Positions 36,226-48,122 of a stretch of 64,000 nt of DNA are shown here, piece by piece. The number at the start of each line of letters is the position of its first letter. The first letter of the stretch is position 1. Both the position numbers and the translations under genes were made by a program. This DNA is from Nemophila menziesii (taxonomy: Eukaryota > Streptophyta > Magnoliopsida > Boraginales > Hydrophyllaceae), in the NCBI GenBank assembly GCA_029959085.1, contig JARWIR010000175.1, positions 62,001 through 126,000 on the forward strand, written 5' to 3'. Under the pieces are notes generated by a model. The model ran no database searches. It was not told the origin of the DNA and saw nothing but the letters and a program-made list of their open reading frames with translations.

Positions 36226-39200
36226 AATCAGGTTAGACAACTTGGCCCATTGACTAATTACTTTAAAAAAATAAGTTTTACCTTTAGCCAACTTAAGAAG
36301 CTAATAATCCTAATCTTGCATTTTACCGACTTAAAGGAGTTACAAAATATAGTTACTATCAACCGACTCCAGTTCTATCTAGTAAACCCTTGACTAAGAA
36401 AGTTAAGAGTGATGATCGATAGTTTTTAAATCAATGGAAATAATTGAGCCCGTCTTCCTAACTAAATTATCTGCCCATTCATTCACTCATTGATGAGCAC
36501 GAAGAATTATTACGCTTCCAGAATGAGCAATAAAATTTGCAAATTTCCTCATAATAGGTTTGATATTCCATTAGAGCTAATGGATAGTTCGAACAATTGT
36601 TTTGGTGAACTGTTGTCGTTTGAGTTGAAGATAAATATGATTCTAAATTAATGTAAAGTGGGATGTTTAAAAAATTGTTATTGAATAACTTACACCAATT
36701 CAGACGTTATTTAAGGCAATAGTAGCTGCTTAATGTGGTATGGGTATTCGACGGAATGAGAGAGTTTGCTAATGAAAATAACTAGACAAATCGACCGAGA
36801 AGGATTAGAAGAGTCCTCTTCAGTCCATATTGATATTAATTGCGGCATGATTCATGAAAATTAGGAGGATGATCGAATCCACAAGCTTTAATAATGATTA
36901 AACCAAAATGTATTTTCAACAAAGAAATTATTTTCACAAGACAGTTATACGTTGCCAATTTTTTTAATTATCTACGATTCTAATTGTTGCAACTTACAAA
37001 GGCGAGAACATCACAAGACCTCCATGTGTTCTTTTGGATTCTCCAAGCAACAGCAAGATCATACCACACATAGGGAGCTGATAAGGGACATTGTTAAACC
37101 ATTTCTTCTTCTCATCTTCATATTTTTAAGATGTTAAGAGAATATTGAGAAGAAAGTAAAATCTTCTAAATATACCTCTAGCATCAATGTTGGTATACAA
37201 ATATATAGGTTTGATACACAATGCTGATAAACTATCTCATTTAGTGAATTGTCACACGCATCTGCAAGAGTTAGTCCCGTCATTTTAAGCTCTCTTTGTT
37301 TGTGTATACGATTCGGTCCAAGCCCTGCAATAAATTACTCACAATAGTAAGATAAAATCATCCCAAATGTAATAAAAGTGTGACACACATAGAATATGTA
37401 TGAGCTTACTTAAAATGACCAGCACAATATAGCATCTTGATGATTCTCAAGCTCCACCACTACTAAGTCATGATTGAAGGCGTTGCATCTCAGGAACTCA
37501 ATTCCAAAAGTTTATCTGCATTAATGAAAACTTGTCTTTACAGATCTGGTATTTTTCATGCTATAAGTTGGATTTCATTGAGCAGTTGAACTTACCTATA
37601 ACAATAATAGATCACATACGCAGTGGAGATCCAATTAGAGTGTCCCCTTTCAGGCATTGATCCAAATAGAGTTGCTAGATTGGCTAGTATAGTCACTGTA
37701 GCCAAAACATGGCGCATGTACCGTCTACCATTGTTTCAATCTCTTCCATCTGATTACTTTTGTATGGAATCAGAAAACAAGCAATCATCACTGAGAAGAC
37801 CAATCAGCTGTTCTATTACTCTGTAAATAACACAAATCAGACGTAGAATATTAGAAAAGTAAGTAAATGCAAAACATAAGCAAAACCCCTTCAAGCCTAA
37901 AGCATAAATAGGGTGTCATGCCTAGCACTGAGAAGATTATTAAAATAAACTAAAAAATACTAATACAAACTCTTCAACTGCTTAACCCATAAGCAATAAA
38001 AATAGAATAGAACTAGATTGCTTATGTGTTGTGGTGCATTTATCAATATTAGTTTATTAGTTTCTCATCCAATTAGACAAAGAAATGGAATAAGGCCGTC
38101 AAACTTGAAATCAGACTATATTCCCACATTTTCTTTAAATAGAAGGAATTTAATTTAAACTAAATAGAAAATCATACCATTAACAATTGATGAGATTTTA
38201 TTAGTTGATTGAAATAGCATGTCCAACGATCGAATTCTTATCCTTGACATGAGTTAGATGGACATGTGCGCAAGATCCATGAATATATATCAAATCTTTT
38301 CCTTACATACCTTATTAAATTTCCTCTCAAGATTACATATAATAATGATTTGATTTTTATAACAGAATGGATACAAAAGAAAGGTTAACTACTAATTGTT
38401 AAAGTATGCAATAATTAATAGGAGAAATATTACACAAAAATAATCAACAAATACTTACAAGATTATAAATACTTAGCCAACTAAATATTGTTCTTTCACT
38501 TTAAAAGTACTAATTATTATATACATGGCAAATTTAGCAGTGGTCTTTGTGGCCTTTGCCCGATGATAAAAATGGCCAAAAAATTATTAGGATTTTTTTT
38601 AATAAAGTAAATTCCTCGTGAAATTATCTCCATCCTAAAATTACCCACATATATATTTTGATTCTGACTCCCTAAACCACCAGCTATTTTTTGCAAGAAA
38701 CCATTCTAGATGCAAGAAACCATTCTAGATCCCCTCCCCGGGTGAATATATTTGACCATACTTAGAAGTGTGTGTTTTGACAGAAGAAAGTGACTAAATA
38801 AACATACCGATTCAAATTCAGATTTGAAGATAAATAAAGGTAGCCTGAGAGATGATATGGTAGATCTCGATCGAATTTGATCGACAAAGTAAAAAAATGG
38901 AATTTTCTTTGGAATAAAAATGGATCAAGGATTTATAGTGACTTGGATTGGTTGTCTAATTACTTGGTCTTATGGATATATGCTTTATGAGTCTAGAAGT
39001 TAGTTTTATGGGCTAGTAAGGTTGTTAGACACATTGCTTATATTTATCATACTCTTTCATTAAATCTTCTCAATTAATTTATTTTACAAATATTGTTTCT
39101 TTTATTTTAAAAAAAATATTTATATGTTTGGTAGTTAGGTTTGTTGATTGTATTTTTATTTACACGTATTGTTTCTTCTATTTAGTTATTGGATTCCTTA

Positions 39201-39488
39201 AGTTGTCATTATTAAGGTTTTTTTGCAAGATTGATCTGAAAACTCAATTATTTGAGGAGACCATTTATCTTCTAAAGTTGATATAAATGTATTATTTTTT
39301 TCTAAAATAATTTCGGTGTGTTGGTCAATTAGTTACCTCGCGAGATAGTCTATTCATTTACAAGTGAGATTTCAAATAGTCTAAAAGTATGATGTTAGGA
39401 TAACGTAGAGTGGTAGATTATCTTAAACAATGATATTCACAATTTTATACCAAACCATAACAAATAGATTCCAAGTTTGTAAAATAAA
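36226..39488. repeat. Tandem ~3.3-kb unit C of the HD-ZIP III-derived array
   Basis: Head-to-tail with unit B and collinear with it. Differences include a 34-bp deletion in exon C (near 37797), a 22-bp duplication (gcaagaaaccattctagat, 38692-38730), and small indels. Its right part (from 38848) is also the start of the 6.1-kb segmental duplication copy D. Confidence 0.9.
36995..37840 (-). pseudogene. HD-ZIP III-like gene, C-terminal (MEKHLA) exons, copy C
   Basis: Same exon order as copy B: exon C from about 37800 to 37596, exon B 37515-37410 (106 bp, same length as in copy B), exon A from 37324. In exon C the frame after RRYMRHVLA stays open here, through ERGHSNWIST to YVIYYCYR, where copy B has stops; upstream of it a 1-bp deletion shifts the frame. 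Exon B ends TTTTAA instead of TTTTCA, a nonsense change directly before the donor. Exon A has a 1-bp deletion after NKE. The two copies have thus decayed independently after the tandem duplication. The plus-strand frame 37623-37826 is a shadow. Confidence 0.75.
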
Positions 39489-42400
39489 AATCAGGTTAGA
39501 GAACTTGGCCCATTGACTCATTTACTATAAAAAAATAAGTTTTACCTTTGGCCAACTTAAGAAGTTAATAATCCTAATCTTGTTTTTTACTGACTTAAAA
39601 GGAATTTTATCATCTAAAAATCTGAATGTGTATGATTTTCATAAAATCTACGAATTAATTTGTTACTCTATTATGACTGTAACGACAAAAATTCTCGTCG
39701 CTAGTAATCGACAGTAGCGACGAAAAATTAGTGTGATGAACAAAGTAGCCACTATATTAATTTTCAGTTTGAGTCGAAAAAAGTTTGTCGAAAAAATTAT
39801 TTGGTGATCTATTATGATTTGTCTGTTTGATATGTGCATTTTACCGAAACATTTCCATGTCATCTAGAACTCTAAATATGGGTATAATCCCCCGTCGGAC
39901 TAAACCATGTGTTTTCACTAGCACAAAGTTTTAATGTATAAGTAATATCAACATAAATATAACAAGAAAATATTAATTAAACAAGTTAAGAAATTATACT
40001 TATAAACCTTTTTAAAACAATTTTGATATTTTTCCAAATATTCCAAATAAAAGTTAAAAGAGTTGCTTTCATTTAGAAGTTCTTTTAATTTCCAAAAAAA
40101 AATACCTCATGATGAGTACTAATTATTGTTACCAACATATTTAACAACGTGGAATAAATTGTTAAGGTTATTTACATGTAGAAAATTAATTTTTTTTCCT
40201 CCAAAAAGAGTAGTCTAAGGTTGTGCATGATATTCTAAAACTGTAGATGCAGCAGATGAGCCATATATGAGAGATAAAATCAACCACTATAAGCGCTATA
40301 AAAAAATTATCTAAAAAATGTTTGTTTAGTTATTTTTTTTAATCATTCCTCGATTTTCTTATCCTATATACAGGACACTACTGATGTTTACAAGGATATT
40401 TTTTACTTCCAGGGATGGTGCCACAATACCTACAAGGATCAACACAATGTACGACTTTGTATTTGAGTGACTTAATTATTCTATAGAGTTTTTACTCCTT
40501 CATTTTTATTTGAGAGGAAAATGAAGGCATGTTTGTGTTCAGAGACTAAATCTCTCAAATTTTGATTTGTCGCCTGCCAAGTCCAGCAAAGATGGGAATT
40601 TTTCATAGGATGAACACCATATATAAAGACCTGAGACTCTGTCCTCAATGAAATATATTTGGAGTTCCCAAGTAAACATAATAAGAATAGGGTCCTAGAT
40701 TTCCTAGATTGAGCACCAGATGGCTTAATGTGTTGTGGTGCATTTATCAATCTTACTCTACGAATTTCTCATCAAACTACCCAAGAAATGGTAGATGGCA
40801 CTCAAACTACTAATACTGCACATTGCCTTTAGAAAAGGATAACAATCAAATGAAATTTAATCTAAACAGCGGGTGATGATTATAGAGAGAAAAGGGCTGA
40901 TAACTCTTGGTAGTGATAGTAATTCTCCAATCAACAACAGAATCTAGTATTTTATCCTTTGATTCAGGCGAGTGGAACTCTTCAAAATGTGTTTACTTTA
41001 GAAAGCGGTGTGGGAGTCGTCTCTAATATGGGTTGAGACGCGCTTGAAACTTCAATAAATGTTTATTAGAGAATGAAATACAAATAGAATAAACAGAATT
41101 TGTATGCCATGACTGAGGGCGAGGGCCTGGGCACTTAAAGCTTGAATTTGGACACTTCTCCTTACTAGAAAAACTCTTTGATTCCATTCTTCTTTGGGAT
41201 CTTACAGTGTTCCGTGTCCAACATCGGGGAACCGAGTTCATTTTAAGACGCAAAGAGTAATGACAAACAAGAAAATCTTAACTCAACAATTACTGAGATT
41301 TTGTTGGTTCATTTAAACGGCATGTCTAATTTTTTTTTATCTTATCCTTGACATGAGCTTCCATAAATATATATCAAATCTTCTCCATACATACCTCATT
41401 CAATTTTACTATCAAAATTTAATCTAATAATGATTTGATTGAAGTAACTGAGTGGACATCCTAAATTATAATTATATCATGAATTTTTTTTAATAGGCGT
41501 AAGAGAAAGGTTGATTGCAAAATGATAAAGTATATAATAATTATTTTAAGCATAATTAAATTAAAAATAACAAAATATACTTAAAAGATTAATATATAAT
41601 TTTCCAAATTAATAATTTTATGTCGTTTTGAAAGTACTAATTATTATGTATGAGCATACTTAGATGTGTGTTTTCATAGAAGAAAGTGACGAATAAACAT
41701 ATCACTTTAGATCAAAGTTTGAAGATAAGTAAAGGTGGTGTGAGAGAGGATAGAGTAGGATTCGACATTCCACGGAGTTGATCGATAGAGTTAAAGCATG
41801 GCATTTGTGTTTTGTTAGAAAAGGACATGAGAATTTATAATTACTTGGATCGGTTTTAAAGACTTGGATTATGGGTTATAGGGTTATGAAAATTAATAAC
41901 CTGGGACTTTTATTTAGAAAAGACTATATGATTTAAACAACTAAAAGTTAAGGTGGATTTGATGCCCTTGACCACATTGTGGCTACAACTTTGGTTAAGG
42001 ATAAACAACCTTGGTTTTTATTTATTTTTAAGAACCTTGTACCCCCTTTCATACCGTGTATCTCAATTGTTAATTTATTACCGGGATACTCAATCACTGA
42101 TAGTTCCATATTAAGGTTATCATTATTCTTTATGTCAATAAAACTTGCATTGAAATTAAAGGAGTTACAAAATATAGTTACAATCAACCGACTCCAGTTC
42201 TATCTAGTAAACCCTTGACTAAGAAAGTTAAGAGTGATGGTCGATAGTTTTTAAATCAATGGAAATAATTGAGCCCGTCTTCTTAAATAAATTATCTGCC
42301 CATTCCTTCATTCGTCGATGAGGACGACGAATCATTACGCTTCCATAATGAGAAATAAATTTCGCAAATTTCCTCATAATAGGTTTGATATTCCATTAGA

Positions 42401-42904
42401 GCTAATGGATAGTTCATACTACAAACATTTGTTTTGGTGATCTGTGCTATCGTTGAGTTGAAGATAAATATGATCATAAATTAATGTAAGGCGGGATGTT
42501 TAAAAAAAATTTCTTGAATAACTTACACCAATTCAGACGTTATTCAAGGAAATAGTAGCTGCTTATTGTGGTATGGGTATTCGACTGAATCAGAAAGTTT
42601 GCTAATGAAAATAACTAGAAGTATCGACCGAGAAGGATTAGAAGAGTCCTCTTCAGGCCATATTGATATTAATTGCGGCATGATTCATTGAAATTAGGAG
42701 GATGATTGAAGCCAAAAGCTTTAATAATGATTAAACCAAAATGTATTTTCAACACAGAAATGATTTTCACAAGACAGTCATATGTTGCCAATTTATTTAA
42801 TTATCCACGATTCTAATTGTTGCAACTTACTGTGAATGAAAATACAAATTCCTCACTATGCTATGAAAATAAATGTCATAGAGTGGCTATATAATTGACA
42901 ATTC

Positions 42905-43055
42905 AATAAAACAAAGGCGAGAACATCAGAAGACCTCCACGTCTGCTTCAAGATTCTCCAAGCAACAGCTCGATCATACCACACATAGGCAGCTGATAAG
43001 GGACTTTGTTAGACAACATCTTCTTCTCATCTTCAGATTTTTAAGATGTTAAGAG
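42905..43055 (-). pseudogene. Last-exon remnant of an HD-ZIP III-like gene, copy D
   Basis: Best-preserved version of this piece: the minus strand reads SAAYVWYDRAVAWRILKQ, then SSDVLAFVS, comparable with the HD-ZIP III ending (SYE-AVAWKVL, then a hydrophobic tail), though the canonical NWSFV end is not seen. The MEKHLA exons are replaced by the LTR beginning at 43134. Confidence 0.55.
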
Positions 43056-43133
43056 AATATTGAGAAGAAAGTAAAATCTTCTTAAAGTACCTCCACCATC
43101 AGTGTTGGTATACAAAAAATATAGGTTTGATAT

Positions 43134-44641
43134 TGGTGTCGCCTAAGGTGTGATAAAATAATAAATAAATAAATGCAAATAATCACCCTAGGCTGAGCAC
43201 GGTTTTGCAAGTATTACATGATGTATGCAAGTTTTAATGAATAAGTAAGATTCGTTCCTCAGAGACTACGAAGGTTAGGAAGAACTTATGCAAATATTCA
43301 AGTACATATATAAAAAGCTAGAATAATAATACAGAAGGAAATAGAAGACTAAAGAGATCTTTATTGGTTTTTAAATAGGAAAATTAAACTAAGAATTTAA
43401 AGACAGGAAATTAAATAAGAGAAAAGAACAGATAGTATGATCGTTTAGCCTGAGTAATTAGCAAGTAATCCCCACTAGTTTTGCCGTTCTAAACATGTAA
43501 GGGTGAATCATGTAGTATTTCAATGTTCGGTTTCAATTGCGCTAGGTAGTTTAAAATAGGGTTTACCTGTGTCAATAAGAACCTAAGAAAACTTTTCCTG
43601 CAATTGATTAAATGGCAATACACCAAACCATGATGACTATCTAGTTAAGTTGATTTGTCAGGTCTAAACCTTACACTAGACATTATGTGTTGTTTACAAT
43701 AATTAAATATGCCTTATCTATTGACTATCTAACTATTATTAAAGTAATCCTATACGGTTGCAATCCGCAAAGAGAACGGATTATAAATCAAACACATAGA
43801 CAAAGAAATAAAACATGAATTCAATTTAAAACATATAATTCCCAAATTAGATAGATGTCAATAAAAACTAGGGTTCATACCTATATGCTAAACTCAAGCT
43901 AAATTTATTTAATTCATACTAAGAAAAGAAAAGAAAACAATTACAGATTTGAAGGTTGAAGGAGACATAATTGATGCACAGCTCCTTCCAGACTTCGCTT
44001 CTTCCTGGCCTAAGGACTGGCCAAGGATGATTTTCTAATGATAAGAGGTTGTATTTATAGTGTATAGGAATACCTAATTCATTTCTTGGAGTATAAGGTA
44101 GGTTTTTGACTCCAAGCCCAACTCAAATTCGTAACCCTAGAATCTAGAAAAAGTAAAATTTTGAAGTTGTTTTGTTTTGGCCGTAACCGATTCAATACTT
44201 ATCCGTTAGACGCGTTTGAGTAGTCGAAATTCATCGTATCAGAAAGATTTTTAACTTTGATGTAGAATATTCTTCCAAATTCCTAGCTAATCTTGAGATA
44301 TAAGTCCATTTGTGGTCGTAGCTGCTGGAATTCAGATTTATTTGGCAACTTTATCTTTTTCTTTTTTCATAATTCTTGTCTTTATCTCCAATTTCCATGT
44401 TTATCCTCTTTCCTTTATCTCTTATAATTAACTTGGCCTCTAATTAATTACCATATATCTTTAAATCTACATACTAAATAAACAATTAAACCCAATATGC
44501 TCTAAAAATAATAAATAATTAATTCAAGACACAAAATATGAAAGTGTACTAAATCATGAGAAAATCGACCTATACTTTAATAAATACACCTAAAATGATG
44601 TCTCTAACTAATAATAAATCATCCCAAATGGGGAGACATCA
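43134..44641 (-). mobile_element. Athila-type 3' LTR on the minus strand, second copy
   Basis: Same 1508-bp LTR as 4275-5782 with the same junction to the HD-ZIP III unit and the same polypurine tract at 44642-44654. It arose by segmental duplication, not by a separate insertion. Confidence 0.75.
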
Positions 44642-44997
44642 AGACCCCCAACTCAAAGTTTATCGTCCCGATACAATAAAAATAAAAATAAAGAACAGTA
44701 GGGTAGACAAACAAGAAGAAGAAGTAGGAGGAGAATAAGATCAGAACACAATGAATGATCCTTGTGCAAAATATCTAAAAAGACTCATGTAGTAATGCTA
44801 AAAAAATAATGTACACGTATGCTTAATATACACATAATCAACAATCCATAAATTCAGGTCCAAATTAATTTCACAATGCCGGAAGAAGAGGTCTAAACTT
44901 AGTTCGGCCTAATGGCTATAGGTTGTTAATAGGTCCTAATATAGCATCCAATGGTCCACTTACTTACAACTTAATAACTCAATTGTTTCTCCATCAA
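44642..44997 (-). mobile_element. Polypurine tract and truncated Athila 3' internal end, second copy
   Basis: Counterpart of 5783-6138, cut at the identical base. Confidence 0.6.
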
Positions 44998-46417
44998 GCA
45001 GGTAGAAATCCAAAGATTTTTATGGTTATAACGGGGCTTAGGGATGGTGTGGTATATTTGCATAATGAAAAATGAGCTTTTGGCTCTCTCCTCACATTCC
45101 ATCAACGAATCGCCCTAGAGCTTGAGTTTTCACTCGAAGATGTTCTCACTCAACTCAATTTTTGATGCTTTTGATGTGCATCCCCAATAATCCAAAATAA
45201 AACCTTTTCATGATGATATACAAATTTCACTTTGCCGGTCCGAATATATATTCTTTTCATATTTAATTTTTTCTTTTGTATAGCTATGACTCTCTTTTTG
45301 ATGTTCGAGATATCACACTATTTTTTCAAAATATTTTTTTTCTTTCCAATTCATTATTTTCATCTTTTTTCATTCACTATTACCCCGACAAAGGGTTACA
45401 ATAATAACTTTTTCATCATCAATAAAATAAAAATTACCATTTCCCAAACCCAATGTTCCCTAATGATGAAACCCACCACCCCAAACTCAAGCTCTAAAAT
45501 GACTTGTGTCAGGTTTTGTGATTCGAGTGTGGGTCATATAAATAAGTCCTACAAACTAAGGGTATGGATTATAATATGGTTAAATAAAAGGCTTTAGAAA
45601 GGCTCAGAGGGGCTAAGACGGATAAATAATAACAATAATCAAATAAACGGGTGAGAAGGTATAAAAAGACTTCAAGTGGCTTCAATACGAAAGAACTGCC
45701 TTATTTATTTTTCTAACTACCGTATTTTGTTACTTTTTCACTACTAGTTCATAGGAAAGCGGGTTTTTCAACTAACTTCAAACCTCATGTTCTACACACC
45801 AAATAACTTTCCCTAAGTTTCAACGTAACTTCTTAGCATTGCTCATTAACTTTTCTATCTTTTATTTCGTGTTTACTTTCATGCATGCTAAACATATTTA
45901 TGACATCTTTCAAAAACATACTACGTACTATCAATGACCTATTAAAATCATACTCAAATAGGTACATTCAACATATTCTATGCCTATTTCAACCGGAAAT
46001 TTTTAAATTTTATGCAAATACAAAAAGGAAGATGAGGACAATGAATCCCCACCCCCAACTCAAAAGTGAGTCGTGTCCCCACGACTCGAAAAAGACTCAA
46101 TAAAGAAATAAAATTTAAAATTAGCACACATATTGCACATAAGAAAATGGTAGGGAAGAAAGAAAACATACTCTTCGAGGCTATAGCCTCGCCTTATCGA
46201 CATCGAAGATAGGATTTGCTGGATTTTCTTTAATTCCTCTAGCAGTGTTATGATGTACTCCTTTTCTTCTTTTGAAAGTTGCGTAATTACTCACAAAACT
46301 TTCATGATCCAATCATTGTCAATATTGTACTCATCTTAAACTCAAGTGCTTCTCCTTCACCCAAAATCATACTCGATTTCCGAACAAGACACGTGATCAT
46401 AGTAAGTTATTGTATAT
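44998..46417. other. Left flank of the Athila structure; dispersed-repeat sequence
   Basis: 45440-45900 is a diverged partner of 17400-17900. A 121-codon frame (45232-45597) is hydrophobic, Phe-rich and AT-driven, so it is not called. The last bases before the LTR are tgtatat (46411-46417); they do not match the bases after 61170 (gtttt), so no target-site duplication spans the whole inverted structure. Confidence 0.5.
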
Positions 46418-46463
46418 TGATGTCTCCCTAATTGTTCTTATTTTCGACCCTTGGGAGACATCA
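46418..46463 (+). repeat. LTR terminal hairpin (11-bp stem)
   Basis: TGATGTCTCCC at the very tip of the LTR is repeated inverted as GGGAGACATCA 24 bases later. In the minus element the eleventh pair is T-A instead of C-G: a compensated change. Confidence 0.85.
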
Positions 46464-46969
46464 TTTTTTATGTTTATTTGAATATTTTGATAGACTTTTG
46501 AGTTAAAAATGCAATAATCCGGTATTCCTATTTTATTTCTAGTATTTTTGATTTATTAAACTTTTGCACGTAATCTTGTGTATTTTAGTGAAAAGTTTGT
46601 AGGTTTTGAATATCAGCTAGGAAAGGAATCCTAGAAGAGAGTCAAAGATCGTGATATGGAGTCAAGGCTTGAAGATAAATCCCGAAAAAATTTCATTTTA
46701 GAGCTGCAAATCTGGAAAACAGGCCAAAGATTGCTGATTTCGAGGCACTTAAGTGATGGTTTAGCCGCTGACCTTTGAAGCAAATAAGTTCCTTATCGAG
46801 TTATGGAAATTTAGCAAGTGATTTCAGGTCAATCGGTGTTATAACGAATCGGCTAGATCCGTTTTAGTGGAGGTGGTGCAGCAGTTACGGGATTTTGGGC
46901 TTAGAAAATGGACTTGGGCTTTTAATTAGTGATTTAATTTTAAGCCCAAGGCCAAGTCTGAATTTTAGC

Positions 46970-46979
46970 TTATAAAAGG
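46970..46979 (+). promoter_or_regulatory. TATA box of the LTR promoter
   Basis: ttataaaagg in a GC-richer setting (gagctcctga follows). The same box is in the minus-strand LTR at 60611-60620. Transcription would begin about 30 bp downstream, placing U3 at ~580 bp and leaving a ~1-kb R-U5 part. Confidence 0.6.
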
Positions 46980-47992
46980 AGCTCCTGACTTCTATTTTTC
47001 ACACAATTCACTTTTTACGAAATAAAACATCAAGAGAGAAGAAGCATAAGGAAGAAGAAGAAGTTGTAGAGTTGGAGAGAGTCTATATCTCCATTCTCAG
47101 CCAAATCCAATTCCGGAAATTAGGTCTTTCTTATTTTTAATTCTGTAAAACAATATGAATTCCATTTCTTTTAATTTAGTTTTCTTTTTAATTAGTATGA
47201 GCTAATTTCTTTTAAGTACTTGAGAATGCTTTATGGGTGAATCCCGATTCTATTGAATTTCTATGTCTGAATTTGGGTTTCTATTAAATTAAATTAAATT
47301 GGGTCTTTTAATATTTTCGATAATTTGAGATTGTTTACTGTTTTTGGAGTCATGAACTAAGAACAGGTGTTAGTATCTAAGCTATTCCACATATGTGGCG
47401 TGTGGATCATCTTGACGGAGGGTTTAGGTACGGACTTATTTATTCAATCTAAAATAGAAGCTATTGACTCTGACGAGCTTAGTAAATTTTAGGGCCAATG
47501 TGGTAGAATTGCTTAATCATCTAAAAGTGGATCATATTTACCCTGACGGGACTAGTGACACTCTAGGATAGCCTTATAGTCCACCCTGACGGGGGTATAA
47601 GGAATTTAGAATCCCGGCCATTGTAATTGACCGATCTAACCCTTAAACAGCATATGTTATGAAATAGAATTAGGAGGATCCCTTGCGTTCTCAAGTGCTA
47701 CTTTTTTCATATTTGTGTTTCACATTCATTTCCTTGCGTTTTAGTATTTAATTGCATTCTCTTTATAGTCTTTCATTATTTAGATTTAATACAAACAAAC
47801 AATCAATCATTATCTCTTTACTTGCTTTCATAAGTGCAACCATTCATTATTCGATAAGCATTGTAGTTAACCAAACCGTCCCTGCGAACGATCCTAGAAT
47901 CATTATTACTACTTGGGACAACCGTACACTTGCGGTTATGGTTCAATTACCTTTTGCATTTATATAGAACACACAAATGACCACCAAGTTTT

Positions 47993-48010
47993 TGGCGCCG
48001 CTGCCGGGGA
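47993..48010 (+). other. Primer-binding site, tRNA-Asp type
   Basis: tggcgccgctgccgggga is complementary to the 3' end of plant tRNA-Asp (GUC), with one mismatch by my recollection of that tRNA. Asp-primed reverse transcription is typical of the Athila clade. It lies six bases after the LTR. Confidence 0.85.
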
Positions 48011-48122
48011 CGGTAGCGTGTGACAACGGTGTTTATCCTTTAGTGATAGTTGCATTTATTTTATTTTTATCAGTTTTACGCTTTTTGTTTGTTCATATTT
48101 TTCATGTTTTTAGGTTTGGTGT

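Larger units (their letters stand above)
38848..44997. repeat. Segmental duplication, copy D
   Basis: Partner of 1-6138. It begins inside tandem unit C, so the duplicated block was once part of the same array. Ends at tccatcaa (44990-44997), the same truncation point as copy A. Confidence 0.9.
46418..47986 (+). mobile_element. Athila-family 5' LTR, plus-strand element
   Basis: Starts TGATGTCTCC and ends CACCA, seven bases before the primer site. The length, 1569 bp, equals that of the minus-strand LTR. Features: 46-bp terminal hairpin (46418-46463), TATA box (tataaaagg, 46971) placed ~1 kb upstream of the LTR end, and four gacgag/gacggg motifs at roughly 60-70 bp spacing (47415-47592). The small frame 47752-47967 is LTR sequence. 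Confidence 0.9.

Noticed and set aside
45232..45597. 121-codon Phe-rich frame
   Set aside because: Driven by T-rich sequence; falls in a dispersed repeat whose diverged partner at 17400-17900 has no such frame.
47752..47967. 71-codon frame in the plus-strand LTR, and the similar minus frame at 59621-59908
   Set aside because: Both lie inside the LTRs upstream of the primer site; not conserved as protein between the two LTRs.
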